Counted from the stretch's first letter, positions 52,990 through 61,761 are shown. The stretch: 64,000 bases of DNA from Bauldia litoralis (GCF_900104485.1 NZ_FMXQ01000004.1:186001-250000), one strand, 5' to 3'. Program-made: numbers and translations. The notes: generated from the sequence alone by a model not told the origin.

Positions 52990-54036
52990 ATGCCCGCAAG
53001 CCTTCGTCTCTTCACCCCCGACGCCCAGTATGCCGACGATGGGACGATCGAGCGCCGGACCGCCGGTGCGGACGTGGTCTTCGACATCTTCCGGGAACGC
53101 ACGGCGGACAAGCTTCCGCGCGATCTGCTCGCGGCGGCCGACGGCATCGTCATCTGGCACGAGATGGCGATCGACGATGCGTTCGTCCAGTTGATCCCCA
53201 GATGCCGCATCGTCGTGCGCGCCGGCGTCGGCTTCGACCACATCGACCTTCGAGCGACCGGCGCCGCCGGCATCCCGGTCTGCAATACGCCGGACTATGG
53301 CACCAGCGAGGTTGCCGACCATGCCATCGCGCTGATGCTGGCGCTGGGACGGGCGCTGCTTACCTATCACAAGGAGCTTACCAGCGATCCGGTCGGCAAC
53401 TTCGTCACCCGTTTCGATGCCGGCCATACGCCGCTTGTGCGTCGGATGCGCGGCCGTGTCTTCGGCGTCGTCGGCCTCGGCCGGATCGGCATAGCCGCCG
53501 CGCTTCGCGCCAAGGCCTTCGGCATGGAGGTGATCGCCTACGATCCCTATGCGGTCGCCGGTATCGAGATCGCCACCGGCGTCCGGCGCGTCGCCTCGCT
53601 TGAAGCGCTTCTCGCCGAGAGCGACGTCGTCAGCATTCACTGCCCGCTGACCGACGAAACCCGCAACATGCTCGGCGCGCCGCAGTTCGAGGCGATGAAG
53701 GACGACGCCATCCTGATCAATACGGCGCGGGGCGGCATCGTCGACGTGCCGGCGCTGGTCGCCGCTATCGAAGCAGGTAGCATCGGCGGCGCGGGCATCG
53801 ACGTCCTGCCGGTCGAGCCGCCGCGGCCGGACGACGCCATCGTCGCCGCCTATGGCAATCTCGAGGGCAGTCGCCTCGACGGTCGGTTGATCCTGACGCC
53901 GCATTCGGCCTGGTCCAGCCCCGAGAGTGCGGCGGATGCGCGACGCCTCGCGGTCGAGACGGCGATGCTGTATCTCCGCGACGGCAGGTTGCGGAACCTG
54001 GTCAACGGCGAACATCTTGCAACCCGCCGGGGCTAG
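52990..54036 (+). CDS. D-2-hydroxyacid dehydrogenase (CtBP-like)
   Basis: This 348-residue dehydrogenase has GLGRIG, the Arg in INTARGGIVD, the Glu in VLPVEPP and the His in TPHSAWSSPESA. It is closely similar to the partial gene at 1-852 (VCNTPDYGTSEVADH). ATG at 52990 is chosen since it gives the family N-terminus; an extension to 52951 looks non-coding. It is the first gene of the operon with two sugar isomerases. Confidence 0.9.
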   Translation: MPASLRLFTPDAQYADDGTIERRTAGADVVFDIFRERTADKLPRDLLAAADGIVIWHEMAIDDAFVQLIPRCRIVVRAGVGFDHIDLRATGAAGIPVCNTPDYGTSEVADHAIALMLALGRALLTYHKELTSDPVGNFVTRFDAGHTPLVRRMRGRVFGVVGLGRIGIAAALRAKAFGMEVIAYDPYAVAGIEIATGVRRVASLEALLAESDVVSIHCPLTDETRNMLGAPQFEAMKDDAILINTARGGIVDVPALVAAIEAGSIGGAGIDVLPVEPPRPDDAIVAAYGNLEGSRLDGRLILTPHSAWSSPESAADARRLAVETAMLYLRDGRLRNLVNGEHLATRRG

Positions 54037-54093
54037 TCGCGGCGCGCCAAATCCATAGACTTCGGGAAAAGAACGGAAAAAGGGGGAACGAGA

Positions 54094-54942
54094 ATGCTGC
54101 TTGGATTCAACATGCTGCTGTGGGCCAGCCAGCTCACGGAAGAGCACTTCCCGCTGCTCGAGAAGCTCAAGGCCGCCGGTTACGACGGGGCGGAGCTGCC
54201 GATCTTCGGCGGGACGCCCGAGGAATACGCCCATGTCGGCCGAGAGTTGAAGAATCTCGGTCTGCGCGCCACCGCGGTCTGCGTGATCCCGGACAAGGAG
54301 CACGACTGCACCAGCTCCGACGCCAAGGTCCGCGCCGCCGGTCTCGCTCATCTCAAGTGGGCCATCGACTGCCTCGAGGCGGCCGGCGGCGAATTGCTCT
54401 GCGGGCCGTTCTACCAGCCGCTCGCCGTCTTCTCGGGCGATCCGCCGACGCCGGAGGAACTCGCCGGCATCGTCGAGGTGCACAAGGAGGCTGCGCGCTA
54501 CGCCGCCCGGGCCGGGATCAAGATGGCGATCGAGCCGCTCAACCGTTTCGAGTGCTATGCGCTGAACACGGCCGCCGACGCCGCCGAGATCGTCAAGCGC
54601 GTCGACGAGCCGAACTACGGCTACCTCTACGACACGTTCCACGCCAATATCGAGGAGAAGGATCCGGTTGGCGTGATCGCCCCGACGCTCGCCCAGATCA
54701 ACCACGTCCACACGTCGGAGAACGATCGCGGTACGCCCGGCAAGGGACACGTGCCGTGGCCGGAGACCTTCAAGGCGCTGAAGGACGGCGGCTATGACGG
54801 CTGGTATGTGATCGAAGCCTTCGGCCGGGCCCTGCCCGGCATCGCCGAGGCGACGCGGGTATGGCGGGACTTCTTCCCGCACACCGACGAGGTCTACCAG
54901 TTCGGTCACGACTTCCTGCGCAAGCAATGGAAAAAAGCCTGA
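54094..54942 (+). CDS. TIM-barrel sugar epimerase (D-tagatose/D-psicose 3-epimerase-like)
   Basis: This 282-residue AP-endonuclease-2 type barrel shows the metal-binding set of ketose 3-epimerases: Glu in AIEPLNRFECY, Asp in YDTFHANIEE, His in NHVHTSEND and Glu in YVIEAFGR. Family members epimerise ketoses at C3 or isomerise hydroxypyruvate-like compounds. AAGGGGGAACGAG precedes the ATG. It lies between a hydroxyacid dehydrogenase and another isomerase, suggesting a pathway for a rare ketose. Confidence 0.85.
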   Translation: MLLGFNMLLWASQLTEEHFPLLEKLKAAGYDGAELPIFGGTPEEYAHVGRELKNLGLRATAVCVIPDKEHDCTSSDAKVRAAGLAHLKWAIDCLEAAGGELLCGPFYQPLAVFSGDPPTPEELAGIVEVHKEAARYAARAGIKMAIEPLNRFECYALNTAADAAEIVKRVDEPNYGYLYDTFHANIEEKDPVGVIAPTLAQINHVHTSENDRGTPGKGHVPWPETFKALKDGGYDGWYVIEAFGRALPGIAEATRVWRDFFPHTDEVYQFGHDFLRKQWKKA

Positions 54943-54982
54943 GCCGCCGGTTCACGGCAAACAATCCAGACGGGAGAGGACC

Positions 54983-56041
54983 ATGAAAACGATCAAGGGC
55001 CCGGCGATCTTTCTCGCCCAGTTCGTCGGCGATGAAGCGCCGTTCAACACCTTCGACGGCATCTGTGGATGGGCGGCCTCGCTCGGCTACAAGGGTGTCC
55101 AGATCGCCGCCTGGGACGGGCGGCTGATCGACCTGAAGCAGGCGGCCGAGAGCAAGACCTATTGCGACGAGCTGAAGGGGACCGCCGCGAAACACGGTGT
55201 CGAGATCACCGAACTCGCGACGCATCTCCAGGGCCAGTGCGTGGCGGTCAATCCAGCCTATGACGACGCGCTCGACGCCTTTGCCGCGCCGGAAGTCCGG
55301 GGCAACCCGAAGGCGCGGCAGGAATGGGCGATCGAGCAGGTCAAGCTCGGTGCCCGCGCCAGCCGCAACCTCGGCCTCGACGCGCATGTCACCTTTTCCG
55401 GGTCGCTCGCCTGGCCGTTCCTCTATCCCTGGCCGCCGCGTCCCGCCGGCCTGATCGAAGCCGCCTTCGAGGAACTCGCCAGGCGCTGGCGGCCGATCCT
55501 CGACCTCCATGACGAGGTTGGTGTCGATGCCTGCTTCGAACTCCATCCGAGCGAGGACCTTTTCGACGGCACCAGCTTCGAGCGTTTCCTCGCCCTGGTC
55601 GATGACCATCCGCGCTGCTGCATCAACTACGATCCCTCGCATTTCCGCCTGCAGAACCTCGACTATGTCGGGTTCATCGACGTCTATCACGAGCGGATCA
55701 AGGCGTTTCACGTCAAGGATGCCGAATTGCGCTCGACGCCGAAGCAGGGCGTCTATTCCGGCTATTCGGACTGGCCGGACCGGGCGGCGCGCTTCCGTTC
55801 GCTCGGCGATGGCGACATCGACTTCGCCGCGATCTTCTCGCAGCTCTCCGTGCATGGCTATGACAGCTGGGCGGTGCTCGAATGGGAATGCGCCATCAAG
55901 AATCGCGAGGACGGCGCCCGCGAGGGGGCTCCCTTCATCGCCGATCACATCATCCGGGTCAGCGAGACGAATTTCGACGATTTCATTGACCAGGGCGCCG
56001 ATACCGAGGCCGTCAATCGCGCGCTCGGGTTGAACCGTTGA
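54983..56041 (+). CDS. TIM-barrel sugar isomerase/epimerase, second copy
   Basis: This 352-residue AP-endonuclease-2 type protein is longer than usual (about 280). It shows CFELHPSEDLFDG, INYDPSHFRLQ, AFHVKDAE and AVLEWECAIK as metal-site regions. GGGAGAGGA precedes the ATG. It follows the ketose epimerase by 40 bp and ends at tandem hairpins. The substrate is not readable; related genes are found in sugar and sugar-acid clusters. Confidence 0.85.
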   Translation: MKTIKGPAIFLAQFVGDEAPFNTFDGICGWAASLGYKGVQIAAWDGRLIDLKQAAESKTYCDELKGTAAKHGVEITELATHLQGQCVAVNPAYDDALDAFAAPEVRGNPKARQEWAIEQVKLGARASRNLGLDAHVTFSGSLAWPFLYPWPPRPAGLIEAAFEELARRWRPILDLHDEVGVDACFELHPSEDLFDGTSFERFLALVDDHPRCCINYDPSHFRLQNLDYVGFIDVYHERIKAFHVKDAELRSTPKQGVYSGYSDWPDRAARFRSLGDGDIDFAAIFSQLSVHGYDSWAVLEWECAIKNREDGAREGAPFIADHIIRVSETNFDDFIDQGADTEAVNRALGLNR

Positions 56042-56049
56042 GCCGGAAT

Positions 56050-56153
56050 TCCGGGGCCGCCTGACATCGGCCCCGGAGCCGCACAGGACAGCCTGACCGA
56101 CCGGGTTGTAGAGTCATAGAGCGCCCCGCTGTCTGCTCGCAAAGCGGGGCGCT
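56050..56153 (+). terminator. Tandem hairpins ending the isomerase operon
   Basis: The first stem TCCGGGGCC/GGCCCCGGA (56050-56077) begins 8 bp after the stop codon. The second, AGCGCCCCGCT/AGCGGGGCGCT (56120-56153), is a perfect 11-bp stem with a 12-nt loop. Only a few T residues follow. Together they probably end transcription before the next operon. Confidence 0.65.
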
Positions 56154-56204
56154 TCGTTCCGCCCTCGTAGTCCGGGCCCTGGGCCAACAACCGTGAGATC
56201 GCCG

Positions 56205-57143
56205 ATGACTGCGGACAACGCTACCAACGCCGGCCGCCGGGTGGCAGTGATCGGCCTTGGGTCGATGGGCTACGGCATGGCCGTTTCGTTGAAGCGGGCC
56301 GGCTTCGATGTCGTCGGCTTCGACGTTCGACAGGAATCGGTCGAGCGCTTCGTGGCCGAGGGTGGAATGGGTGCAGCCACGCCGGGCGAAGCGGCGGCCG
56401 GCGCCGCCGCCGTCGTCTGCGTCGTGCTCAATGCCGAACAGACCGAGGCCGTACTCTTCGGCGAAGGCGGCTGCGCGGCGACGATGGACGAGGGCACGGT
56501 GTTCGTCTCCTCGGCCACGATGGCGCCGTCGGTCGCAAGGTCGCTGGCCGAGCGGCTCGAAAAGGACGGACGCCACTATCTCGACGCGCCGATCAGCGGC
56601 GGCGCCCAGCGGGCCGCGACCGGAGAATTGACGGTGCTGGTCTCGGGCACCCCGGCGGCAATGGCTGCCGCGGATGCCGTGGTCGGCGCGATGGCCGCCA
56701 AGGTCTTCCATCTCGGCGACGCGCCGGGAACCGCGGCCGGCCTCAAGATCGTCAACCAGCTCCTGGCCGGCGTTCATATCGCCGCCGCCTGCGAGGCGAT
56801 GTCCTTCGCCGACGCCCACGACCTCGACCCCGCCAAGGTCTTCGAGGTCATCACCGCCTCGGCCGGCAATTCCTGGATGTTCGAGAACCGGGTGCCGCAT
56901 ATCCTCGACAACGACTACACGCCGCGCAGCGCGGTCGACATCTTCGTCAAGGATCTCGGCATCGTCCTCGACATCGCCCGGTCCGAAAAGATCCCGGTGC
57001 CGTTGGCCGGAACCGCGCTGCAATCCTTCCTGATGACCTCGGCGGCCGGCATGGGCCGCGACGACGATGCCTCGGTCTTCCGCCTTTACCAGCGTATCCG
57101 CGACGTAGCCGATGATGCGCCGGACGGAGAGGGGCCATCGTGA
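56205..57143 (+). CDS. 3-hydroxyisobutyrate dehydrogenase family (GarR/LtnD-like)
   Basis: This 312-residue beta-hydroxyacid dehydrogenase has the N-terminal motif VIGLGSMGYGMA, a Ser-Gly-Gly segment DAPISGGAQRA and the catalytic Lys in GLKIVNQLLAG. Relatives oxidise L-threonate, tartronate semialdehyde or hydroxyisobutyrate. ATG at 56205 places the Rossmann motif near residue 15; GTG at 56193 is an alternative. Its stop overlaps the start of the next gene (GTGA), which opens a tightly packed operon. Confidence 0.9.
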   Translation: MTADNATNAGRRVAVIGLGSMGYGMAVSLKRAGFDVVGFDVRQESVERFVAEGGMGAATPGEAAAGAAAVVCVVLNAEQTEAVLFGEGGCAATMDEGTVFVSSATMAPSVARSLAERLEKDGRHYLDAPISGGAQRAATGELTVLVSGTPAAMAAADAVVGAMAAKVFHLGDAPGTAAGLKIVNQLLAGVHIAAACEAMSFADAHDLDPAKVFEVITASAGNSWMFENRVPHILDNDYTPRSAVDIFVKDLGIVLDIARSEKIPVPLAGTALQSFLMTSAAGMGRDDDASVFRLYQRIRDVADDAPDGEGPS

Positions 57144-57880
57144 GCCTGCTGTTCGAAGAGCTCGACTACCGGCCGACGCCGATCGGCGCGCTGAGCCTGC
57201 GACGACGGCGTGAATTGAAGCTCGGCGTCGATATCCTCGAAATCAAGCTCGGCGAAGAGCACCTGATGTCGAGCCTGTTCACCGCCTCCGAGATCGCGCT
57301 GGCGAAACTCGGGCTGGCCGAGCTCTCCGGCGCCGGTCTTGACGTCGTCGTCGGCGGACTCGGCCTCGGCTACACCGCCGCCGCCGTGCTGGAATCCCTG
57401 TCGGTCGGGTCGCTCGTCGTCATCGAGACGCTGGAGCCGGTCATCGACTGGCACGTCAGCGGCCTGCTGCCGCTCGGGCCCCAGCTGACCGGCGACCCGC
57501 GCTGCCGCCTCGTCCTCGGCGATTTCTTCGCGCTGGCCGCCTCGGAGGCCGGCTTCGATCCGGACGCGCCGTCGCGCCAGTTCGACGCCATCCTCGTCGA
57601 CATCGACCACTCGCCAGAGTTTTTCCTCGATCCCGCCAATGCCGGCTTCTACACGCCGCAAGGGTTGGCCCGGTTCGCTACCCACATGAAGCCCGGCGGC
57701 GTCTTCGGCCTGTGGTCGAACGAACTGCCGGACGATGCCTTCACCGCGCGGCTCGCCGGAGCCTTCGCCGAGGCGCGGGCGGAGGAAGTGACCTTTCACA
57801 ATCCGCTCCAGGACAAGGACTTCACGCAAACCGTCTACCTGGCGAGAACGGCGAGCGGTTCGCCAACCCGCGCCGCGTGA
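57140..57880 (+). CDS. Spermidine-synthase-like class I methyltransferase-fold protein
   Basis: This 246-residue Rossmann-like protein has VVGGLGLGYTAAAVL as SAM/nucleotide loop, VIETLEPVIDWH for the second acidic position and FDAILVDIDHSPEF. It resembles spermidine-synthase-family proteins but lacks the clear polyamine-binding tail. GTG start overlaps the preceding stop by 4 bp and its own stop overlaps the next GTG in the same way. The acceptor is unknown; it is one of three methyltransferase-fold genes in a row. Confidence 0.78.
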   Translation: MSLLFEELDYRPTPIGALSLRRRRELKLGVDILEIKLGEEHLMSSLFTASEIALAKLGLAELSGAGLDVVVGGLGLGYTAAAVLESLSVGSLVVIETLEPVIDWHVSGLLPLGPQLTGDPRCRLVLGDFFALAASEAGFDPDAPSRQFDAILVDIDHSPEFFLDPANAGFYTPQGLARFATHMKPGGVFGLWSNELPDDAFTARLAGAFAEARAEEVTFHNPLQDKDFTQTVYLARTASGSPTRAA

Positions 57881-58527
57881 CCGCGCCGGCGGCCTGCCCC
57901 GTCTGTCGCGCGGCCGCGCCGCTGCCCTTTCTGACCGTTGACGGCCGCGACTACTGGCGTTGCGTGGCATGCGAGGCGCGGTTCCTCGATCCGCGCCAGC
58001 AGCCCGGATCGGACGACGAACGCGCCCACTACCTGCTCCACGAGAATGACCCGGACGACCCGGGCTATCGCCGATTTCTCGCCCGGCTGGCCGAGCCGCT
58101 GCTGGCGAAGCTCGGCCCAAACAAGGCGGGCCTCGACTATGGCTGCGGGCCGGGGCCGGCGCTTGCCACGATGCTCAGCGAGGCCGGCCACGCCATGGCG
58201 CTCTACGACCCGTTCTTCCAGCCCGACACCGGCCCCCTCGAAGAAACCTACGACTTCATCACCTGCACCGAGGTCGCCGAGCATTTCCATCGCCCCGCCG
58301 ACGAATTCGACCGGCTCGATTCCCTGCTTCGCCCCGGCGGCTGGCTTGGCGTCATGACCTGCTTCCAGACGGACGACGACCGCTTCGCCACCTGGCACTA
58401 TCGGACCGACCCGACCCACGTCGTCTTCTATCGCGAGGCGACGCTGCGGACGATCGCGGCGCTACGCGGCTGGTGGTGTGACATCCCGGCCAAGGATGTG
58501 GCTCTGATGCGGAAGCCGCGCCGATGA
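57877..58527 (+). CDS. Class I SAM methyltransferase with N-terminal zinc-ribbon-like Cys cluster
   Basis: This 216-residue protein begins with a CPVC...CVAC four-cysteine cluster (about residues 7-32) that could bind zinc, followed by the SAM fold with LDYGCGPGPALATML, LYDPFF and FITCTEVAEHFHRP. The last region, TWHYRTDPTHVVFYRE, is common in methyltransferases of this type. GTG start overlaps the previous stop and its stop overlaps the next ATG, so three methyltransferase genes are translationally chained. The substrate is unknown. Confidence 0.82.
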   Translation: MTAPAACPVCRAAAPLPFLTVDGRDYWRCVACEARFLDPRQQPGSDDERAHYLLHENDPDDPGYRRFLARLAEPLLAKLGPNKAGLDYGCGPGPALATMLSEAGHAMALYDPFFQPDTGPLEETYDFITCTEVAEHFHRPADEFDRLDSLLRPGGWLGVMTCFQTDDDRFATWHYRTDPTHVVFYREATLRTIAALRGWWCDIPAKDVALMRKPRR

Positions 58528-59165
58528 CCTCGTGGCTGCACGAGCAGCGGCTGGCGGCTGTCCTCGCCGTGCTGCGCGACTGCCGGGCAAGAACGATCCT
58601 CGATCTCGGCTGCGGTGACGGGGCGCTGCTCTTCCGGCTGGCCACGGATCCGGCGATCGAGCGGATCGTCGGCGTAGACCTTTCGGCCGAGGCGCTTGCG
58701 CGGCTGCGGACCGATCTCGTGCGGTTGCCGGGCGGGCAGGGGAACACGGTCGCGTTGATCCATGGCTCGCTGACCGACCTCGGCAGCGACCTTGCCGGCT
58801 TCGATGCGGCGGTCCTCGTCGAGGTCATCGAGCATATCGACCCCGATCGCCTGTCGACCGTGGCGCGCGCCGTCTTCGGCGACCTCGCACCGGCGACCGT
58901 CATCGTCACCACCCCGAACAGCGAGTTCAACGCCCTGCTCGGTGTTCCAGCCCACCGTCTCCGACATCCGGATCACCGTTTCGAGTGGGGGCGGGCGAAG
59001 TTCCGCGCCTGGGCGGAGGGCGTCGCCGGCCGGCATGGCTATGACAGCGCCGTCACCGACATCGGTGCGCATCCGACGCTCGGCGGGCCGACGCAGATGG
59101 CGGTTTTCACCCGTAGGGCCGAAATCGCGAAACGGGAGGTGGCATCCCCGCCACATGGGTTATAA
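58524..59165 (+). CDS. Hen1-type RNA 2'-O-methyltransferase domain, stand-alone
   Basis: This 213-residue methyltransferase has the SAM motif LDLGCGDGALL and a Hen1-like metal site: Glu100, Glu103 and His104 in VEVIEHIDP, plus a His (148 or 151) in RHPDHRFEW. The segments FDAAVLVEVIEH and VTTPNSEFNALLG match bacterial Hen1, which methylates the 3'-terminal 2'-OH of RNA with Pnkp in RNA repair. Here the N-terminal half and Pnkp are missing from the neighbourhood. Its ATG overlaps the previous stop. The RNA target is unknown. Confidence 0.82.
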   Translation: MTSWLHEQRLAAVLAVLRDCRARTILDLGCGDGALLFRLATDPAIERIVGVDLSAEALARLRTDLVRLPGGQGNTVALIHGSLTDLGSDLAGFDAAVLVEVIEHIDPDRLSTVARAVFGDLAPATVIVTTPNSEFNALLGVPAHRLRHPDHRFEWGRAKFRAWAEGVAGRHGYDSAVTDIGAHPTLGGPTQMAVFTRRAEIAKREVASPPHGL

Positions 59166-59206
59166 GACCGCCGCGCCGCGCGACGGCGCTCTTCCGGGCT
59201 GAGCGA

Positions 59207-60211
59207 ATGATCCTTCCCGCCGAAATCATCACCAGCCTCGCCGCCATGGGGTTGATCGCCGACGGTGCGCCGGTCGAGGCCGAGCGGCTGACCGGCGGCG
59301 TCTCCTCCGACATCTGGAAGGTGACGGCCGGCGACCGCACCTTCTGCGTCAAGCGCGCCATGGCGCAACTTGCGGTCAAGGACGAGTGGTTCGCGCCGGT
59401 CGAGCGCAATCGCTACGAGCAGCTGTGGTACGCGACCGCCGCCGCCCGGGTTCCGGGTGTCGCTCCCGCCGTCCTTGCCGCCGATGACGCGGCCATGTTC
59501 TTCGTCATGGAGTTCCTCGATCCGGCCGATCACCGGCTGTGGAAGGCCGAACTGATGGCCGGCCGCGTCGACGGCGCCTTTGCCGCTAATGTCGGCGGCA
59601 AGCTCGCCGCGATTCATGCCGCCACGGCGGGCGACGCCGAGATTGCCGCGGCCTTCCAGACCGGCCCGCTGTTCGAGGCGCTGCGGCTCGAGCCCTACCT
59701 GCGCGCCACCGGCGTCCGCCATCCGGCGCTTGCTGGCCGGTTGAACGCGCTCGCCGACCGTACCGCCGCGACACGGTTGGCGCTCGTCCATGGCGACGTC
59801 AGCCCGAAGAACATCATGATCGGGCCGACAAACGAGCCCGTCATCCTCGACGCCGAGTGCGCCTGGTATGGCGACCCGGCCTTCGATCTCGCCTTCTGCG
59901 TCAACCACCTGCTCCTGAAGACGCTGGCCGCGCCGCAGGCCGGGGGCGCGCTGCTCGCGGCCTTCGACGCCTTCTGCGACGCCTACCGCGCCGGCGTTGA
60001 CTGGGAGCCGGTGGCCGACCTCGAGAGCCGGGCGGCCTCGCTGCTCCCCGGCCTGCTGCTGGCGCGGATCGACGGCAAGTCGCCGGTCGAATACGTGACG
60101 GATGACGCGACGCGAGAGCGGGTGCGCCGCGTCGCCATTCCATTGATTGAATCCGCACCGGCGACGCTCGACGCGGTGCGACAGGCCTGGACGAAGGAGA
60201 AGACAGGGTGA
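59207..60211 (+). CDS. APH-family phosphotransferase (methylthioribose-kinase-like)
   Basis: This 334-residue small-molecule kinase has the nucleotide loop TGGVSSDIWKV, a Lys in TFCVKRAM, the catalytic Asp in LVHGDVSPKNIM and the metal Asp in LDAECAWYGDPAFDLAF. The layout is like methylthioribose kinase and aminoglycoside or choline phosphotransferases. It lies between the Hen1-type gene (41 bp) and the enolase-like gene (stop overlaps its start). It probably makes a phosphorylated metabolite used by the enolase-like enzyme. Confidence 0.88.
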   Translation: MILPAEIITSLAAMGLIADGAPVEAERLTGGVSSDIWKVTAGDRTFCVKRAMAQLAVKDEWFAPVERNRYEQLWYATAAARVPGVAPAVLAADDAAMFFVMEFLDPADHRLWKAELMAGRVDGAFAANVGGKLAAIHAATAGDAEIAAAFQTGPLFEALRLEPYLRATGVRHPALAGRLNALADRTAATRLALVHGDVSPKNIMIGPTNEPVILDAECAWYGDPAFDLAFCVNHLLLKTLAAPQAGGALLAAFDAFCDAYRAGVDWEPVADLESRAASLLPGLLLARIDGKSPVEYVTDDATRERVRRVAIPLIESAPATLDAVRQAWTKEKTG

Positions 60212-61494
60212 CGAAGACGGACATCGTGAAGGTGCACGGCCGGCGGGTATGGGACTCGCGCGGCCGGCCGACGGTCGAGGCCGAGGTGACGCTGGCCGGC
60301 GGCGCGATGGGCCGGGCCATCGCTCCGGCGGGTGCGTCGATGGGCTCGGGCGAGGCGGTGGACCGGCGCGATGGCGGCACCGCTTTCGGCGGCCTCGACG
60401 TCACCATGTCGGTCGGCGCGGTCAATGGCGAGATCGCCGAAGCGCTGTACGGCGTTGATTCAGAAGATCAGGAAACCGTCGATAACATTCTGATATCGCT
60501 GGACGGTACCTCGAACAAATCGCGCCTTGGCGGGAACGCCATCATCGCCGTTTCGCTGGCCGCAGCCCACGCGCGGGCAGCCGCCGCGGGCGTGCCGCTT
60601 TGGAAGTCGCTGGCCGGCGACCGGAAGGTCGGGCTGCCGCTTCCCGAGATCCAGCTCTTTGGCGGCGGCGCCCATGCGGCCCGTCGCGTCGACGTCCAGG
60701 ACTTCATGGTCATCGCCGTCGGTGCAAAGACCTTCGCCGACTCGCTCGACATGACGGCCGAGGTCTATCGAGCCGCCGGCGCCATCCTCGCCGAGCGCGG
60801 CAAGCTTGCCGGCGTCGCCGACGAGGGCGGCTACTGGCCGGACTTCGACACCAACGAGGAGGCGCTCGGCCTGACGGTCGAGGCGATCGAGAAAGCCGGC
60901 TACCTCCCGGGCGACGACGTCGCCATCTCGCTCGATATCGCGGCGTCCGAGTTCGGCAAGGACGGCCGCTACCGGCTTGCCCGCGAGTCGCGCGACCTCG
61001 ACAGCGACGCGATGGTCGCGCTGTTGCTCGGCTGGGTCGAGCGCTATCCCATCGTCTCGATCGAGGACCCGCTGGCCGAGGACGACGAGGCGGGTCTGAT
61101 CGCCTTCACCAAGGCCGCCGGCAAGGGGCTGCAGATCATCGGCGACGACTATCTCGTCACGAATGCCGACCGGGTTCGCCATGGACAGGCGGTCGGCGCC
61201 TGCAACGCGGTGCTGGTCAAGCCGAACCAGGCGGGCACCGTGACCGAGACGAAGGCTGCGCTGGACGCGGCGCATGCCGACGGCTGGGGCGCGGTTGTGT
61301 CGGCACGCTCCGGCGAGACCGAGGATGTCTCGATCGTCCACCTGGCGGTCGGCTGGGGGGCGACGCAGCTCAAGGTCGGCTCCTTCACCCGGTCCGAGCG
61401 AATGGCCAAATGGAACGAAGGCCTGCGTGTCGCCGAGGCGATCGGCGACGGCGACCTGCCGCCGCGCGCAAGCTTCCCCTGGGGCGCGGCCTGA
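60208..61494 (+). CDS. Non-canonical enolase (phosphopyruvate hydratase family)
   Basis: This 428-residue enolase has metal ligands Asp243 (SLDIAASEF), Glu286 (SIEDPLAE) and Asp313 (IGDDYLVTN), and the catalytic Lys338 in LVKPNQAGT. Two active-site residues differ from glycolytic enolase: the Glu in QEFM is Asp165, and the His in SHRSGETED is Ala366. HGGRxGD-type segments are altered as well (VADEGGYWPDF for GDEGGYAPNL). It may therefore act on a phosphorylated compound other than 2-phosphoglycerate. GTG start overlaps the kinase stop. This is a paralogue inside an accessory operon, not the main glycolytic copy by context. Confidence 0.85.
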   Translation: MTKTDIVKVHGRRVWDSRGRPTVEAEVTLAGGAMGRAIAPAGASMGSGEAVDRRDGGTAFGGLDVTMSVGAVNGEIAEALYGVDSEDQETVDNILISLDGTSNKSRLGGNAIIAVSLAAAHARAAAAGVPLWKSLAGDRKVGLPLPEIQLFGGGAHAARRVDVQDFMVIAVGAKTFADSLDMTAEVYRAAGAILAERGKLAGVADEGGYWPDFDTNEEALGLTVEAIEKAGYLPGDDVAISLDIAASEFGKDGRYRLARESRDLDSDAMVALLLGWVERYPIVSIEDPLAEDDEAGLIAFTKAAGKGLQIIGDDYLVTNADRVRHGQAVGACNAVLVKPNQAGTVTETKAALDAAHADGWGAVVSARSGETEDVSIVHLAVGWGATQLKVGSFTRSERMAKWNEGLRVAEAIGDGDLPPRASFPWGAA

Positions 61495-61521
61495 GGGTGC
61501 CGCCAAACGACGGCGGTGACG

Positions 61522-61761
61522 ATGGACTCCCTGACGCTGTTCGGGCTGTTGGCGGTGACGCTGATGCTCGTCTTCTACGCATTGGAGGGTCGCAGCCCCT
61601 GGTACATCGCCGCCTTCGCGGCGGCCTGCGTCCTCGCCTCGGTCTACGGCTTCCTGCAGGGCGCGTGGCCGTTCGGCGTCGTCGAGGCGATCTGGGCGGC
61701 GGTCGCGCTCTATCGCTGGCGGCAGCGTGTGGCATCGGAGGTGGACAACCGCTTTCACTGA
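61522..61761 (+). CDS. Small membrane protein, two to three helices
   Basis: This 79-residue protein has hydrophobic segments around LFGLLAVTLMLVFYALEG and YIAAFAAACVLASVYGF, and a third near VVEAIWAAVALY, with a charged C-terminus. It lies 27 bp after the enolase-like gene and may be the operon's last gene. Similar small uncharacterised membrane proteins occur in Rhizobiales; no function can be given. GTG at 61516 would add two residues. Confidence 0.72.
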   Translation: MDSLTLFGLLAVTLMLVFYALEGRSPWYIAAFAAACVLASVYGFLQGAWPFGVVEAIWAAVALYRWRQRVASEVDNRFH

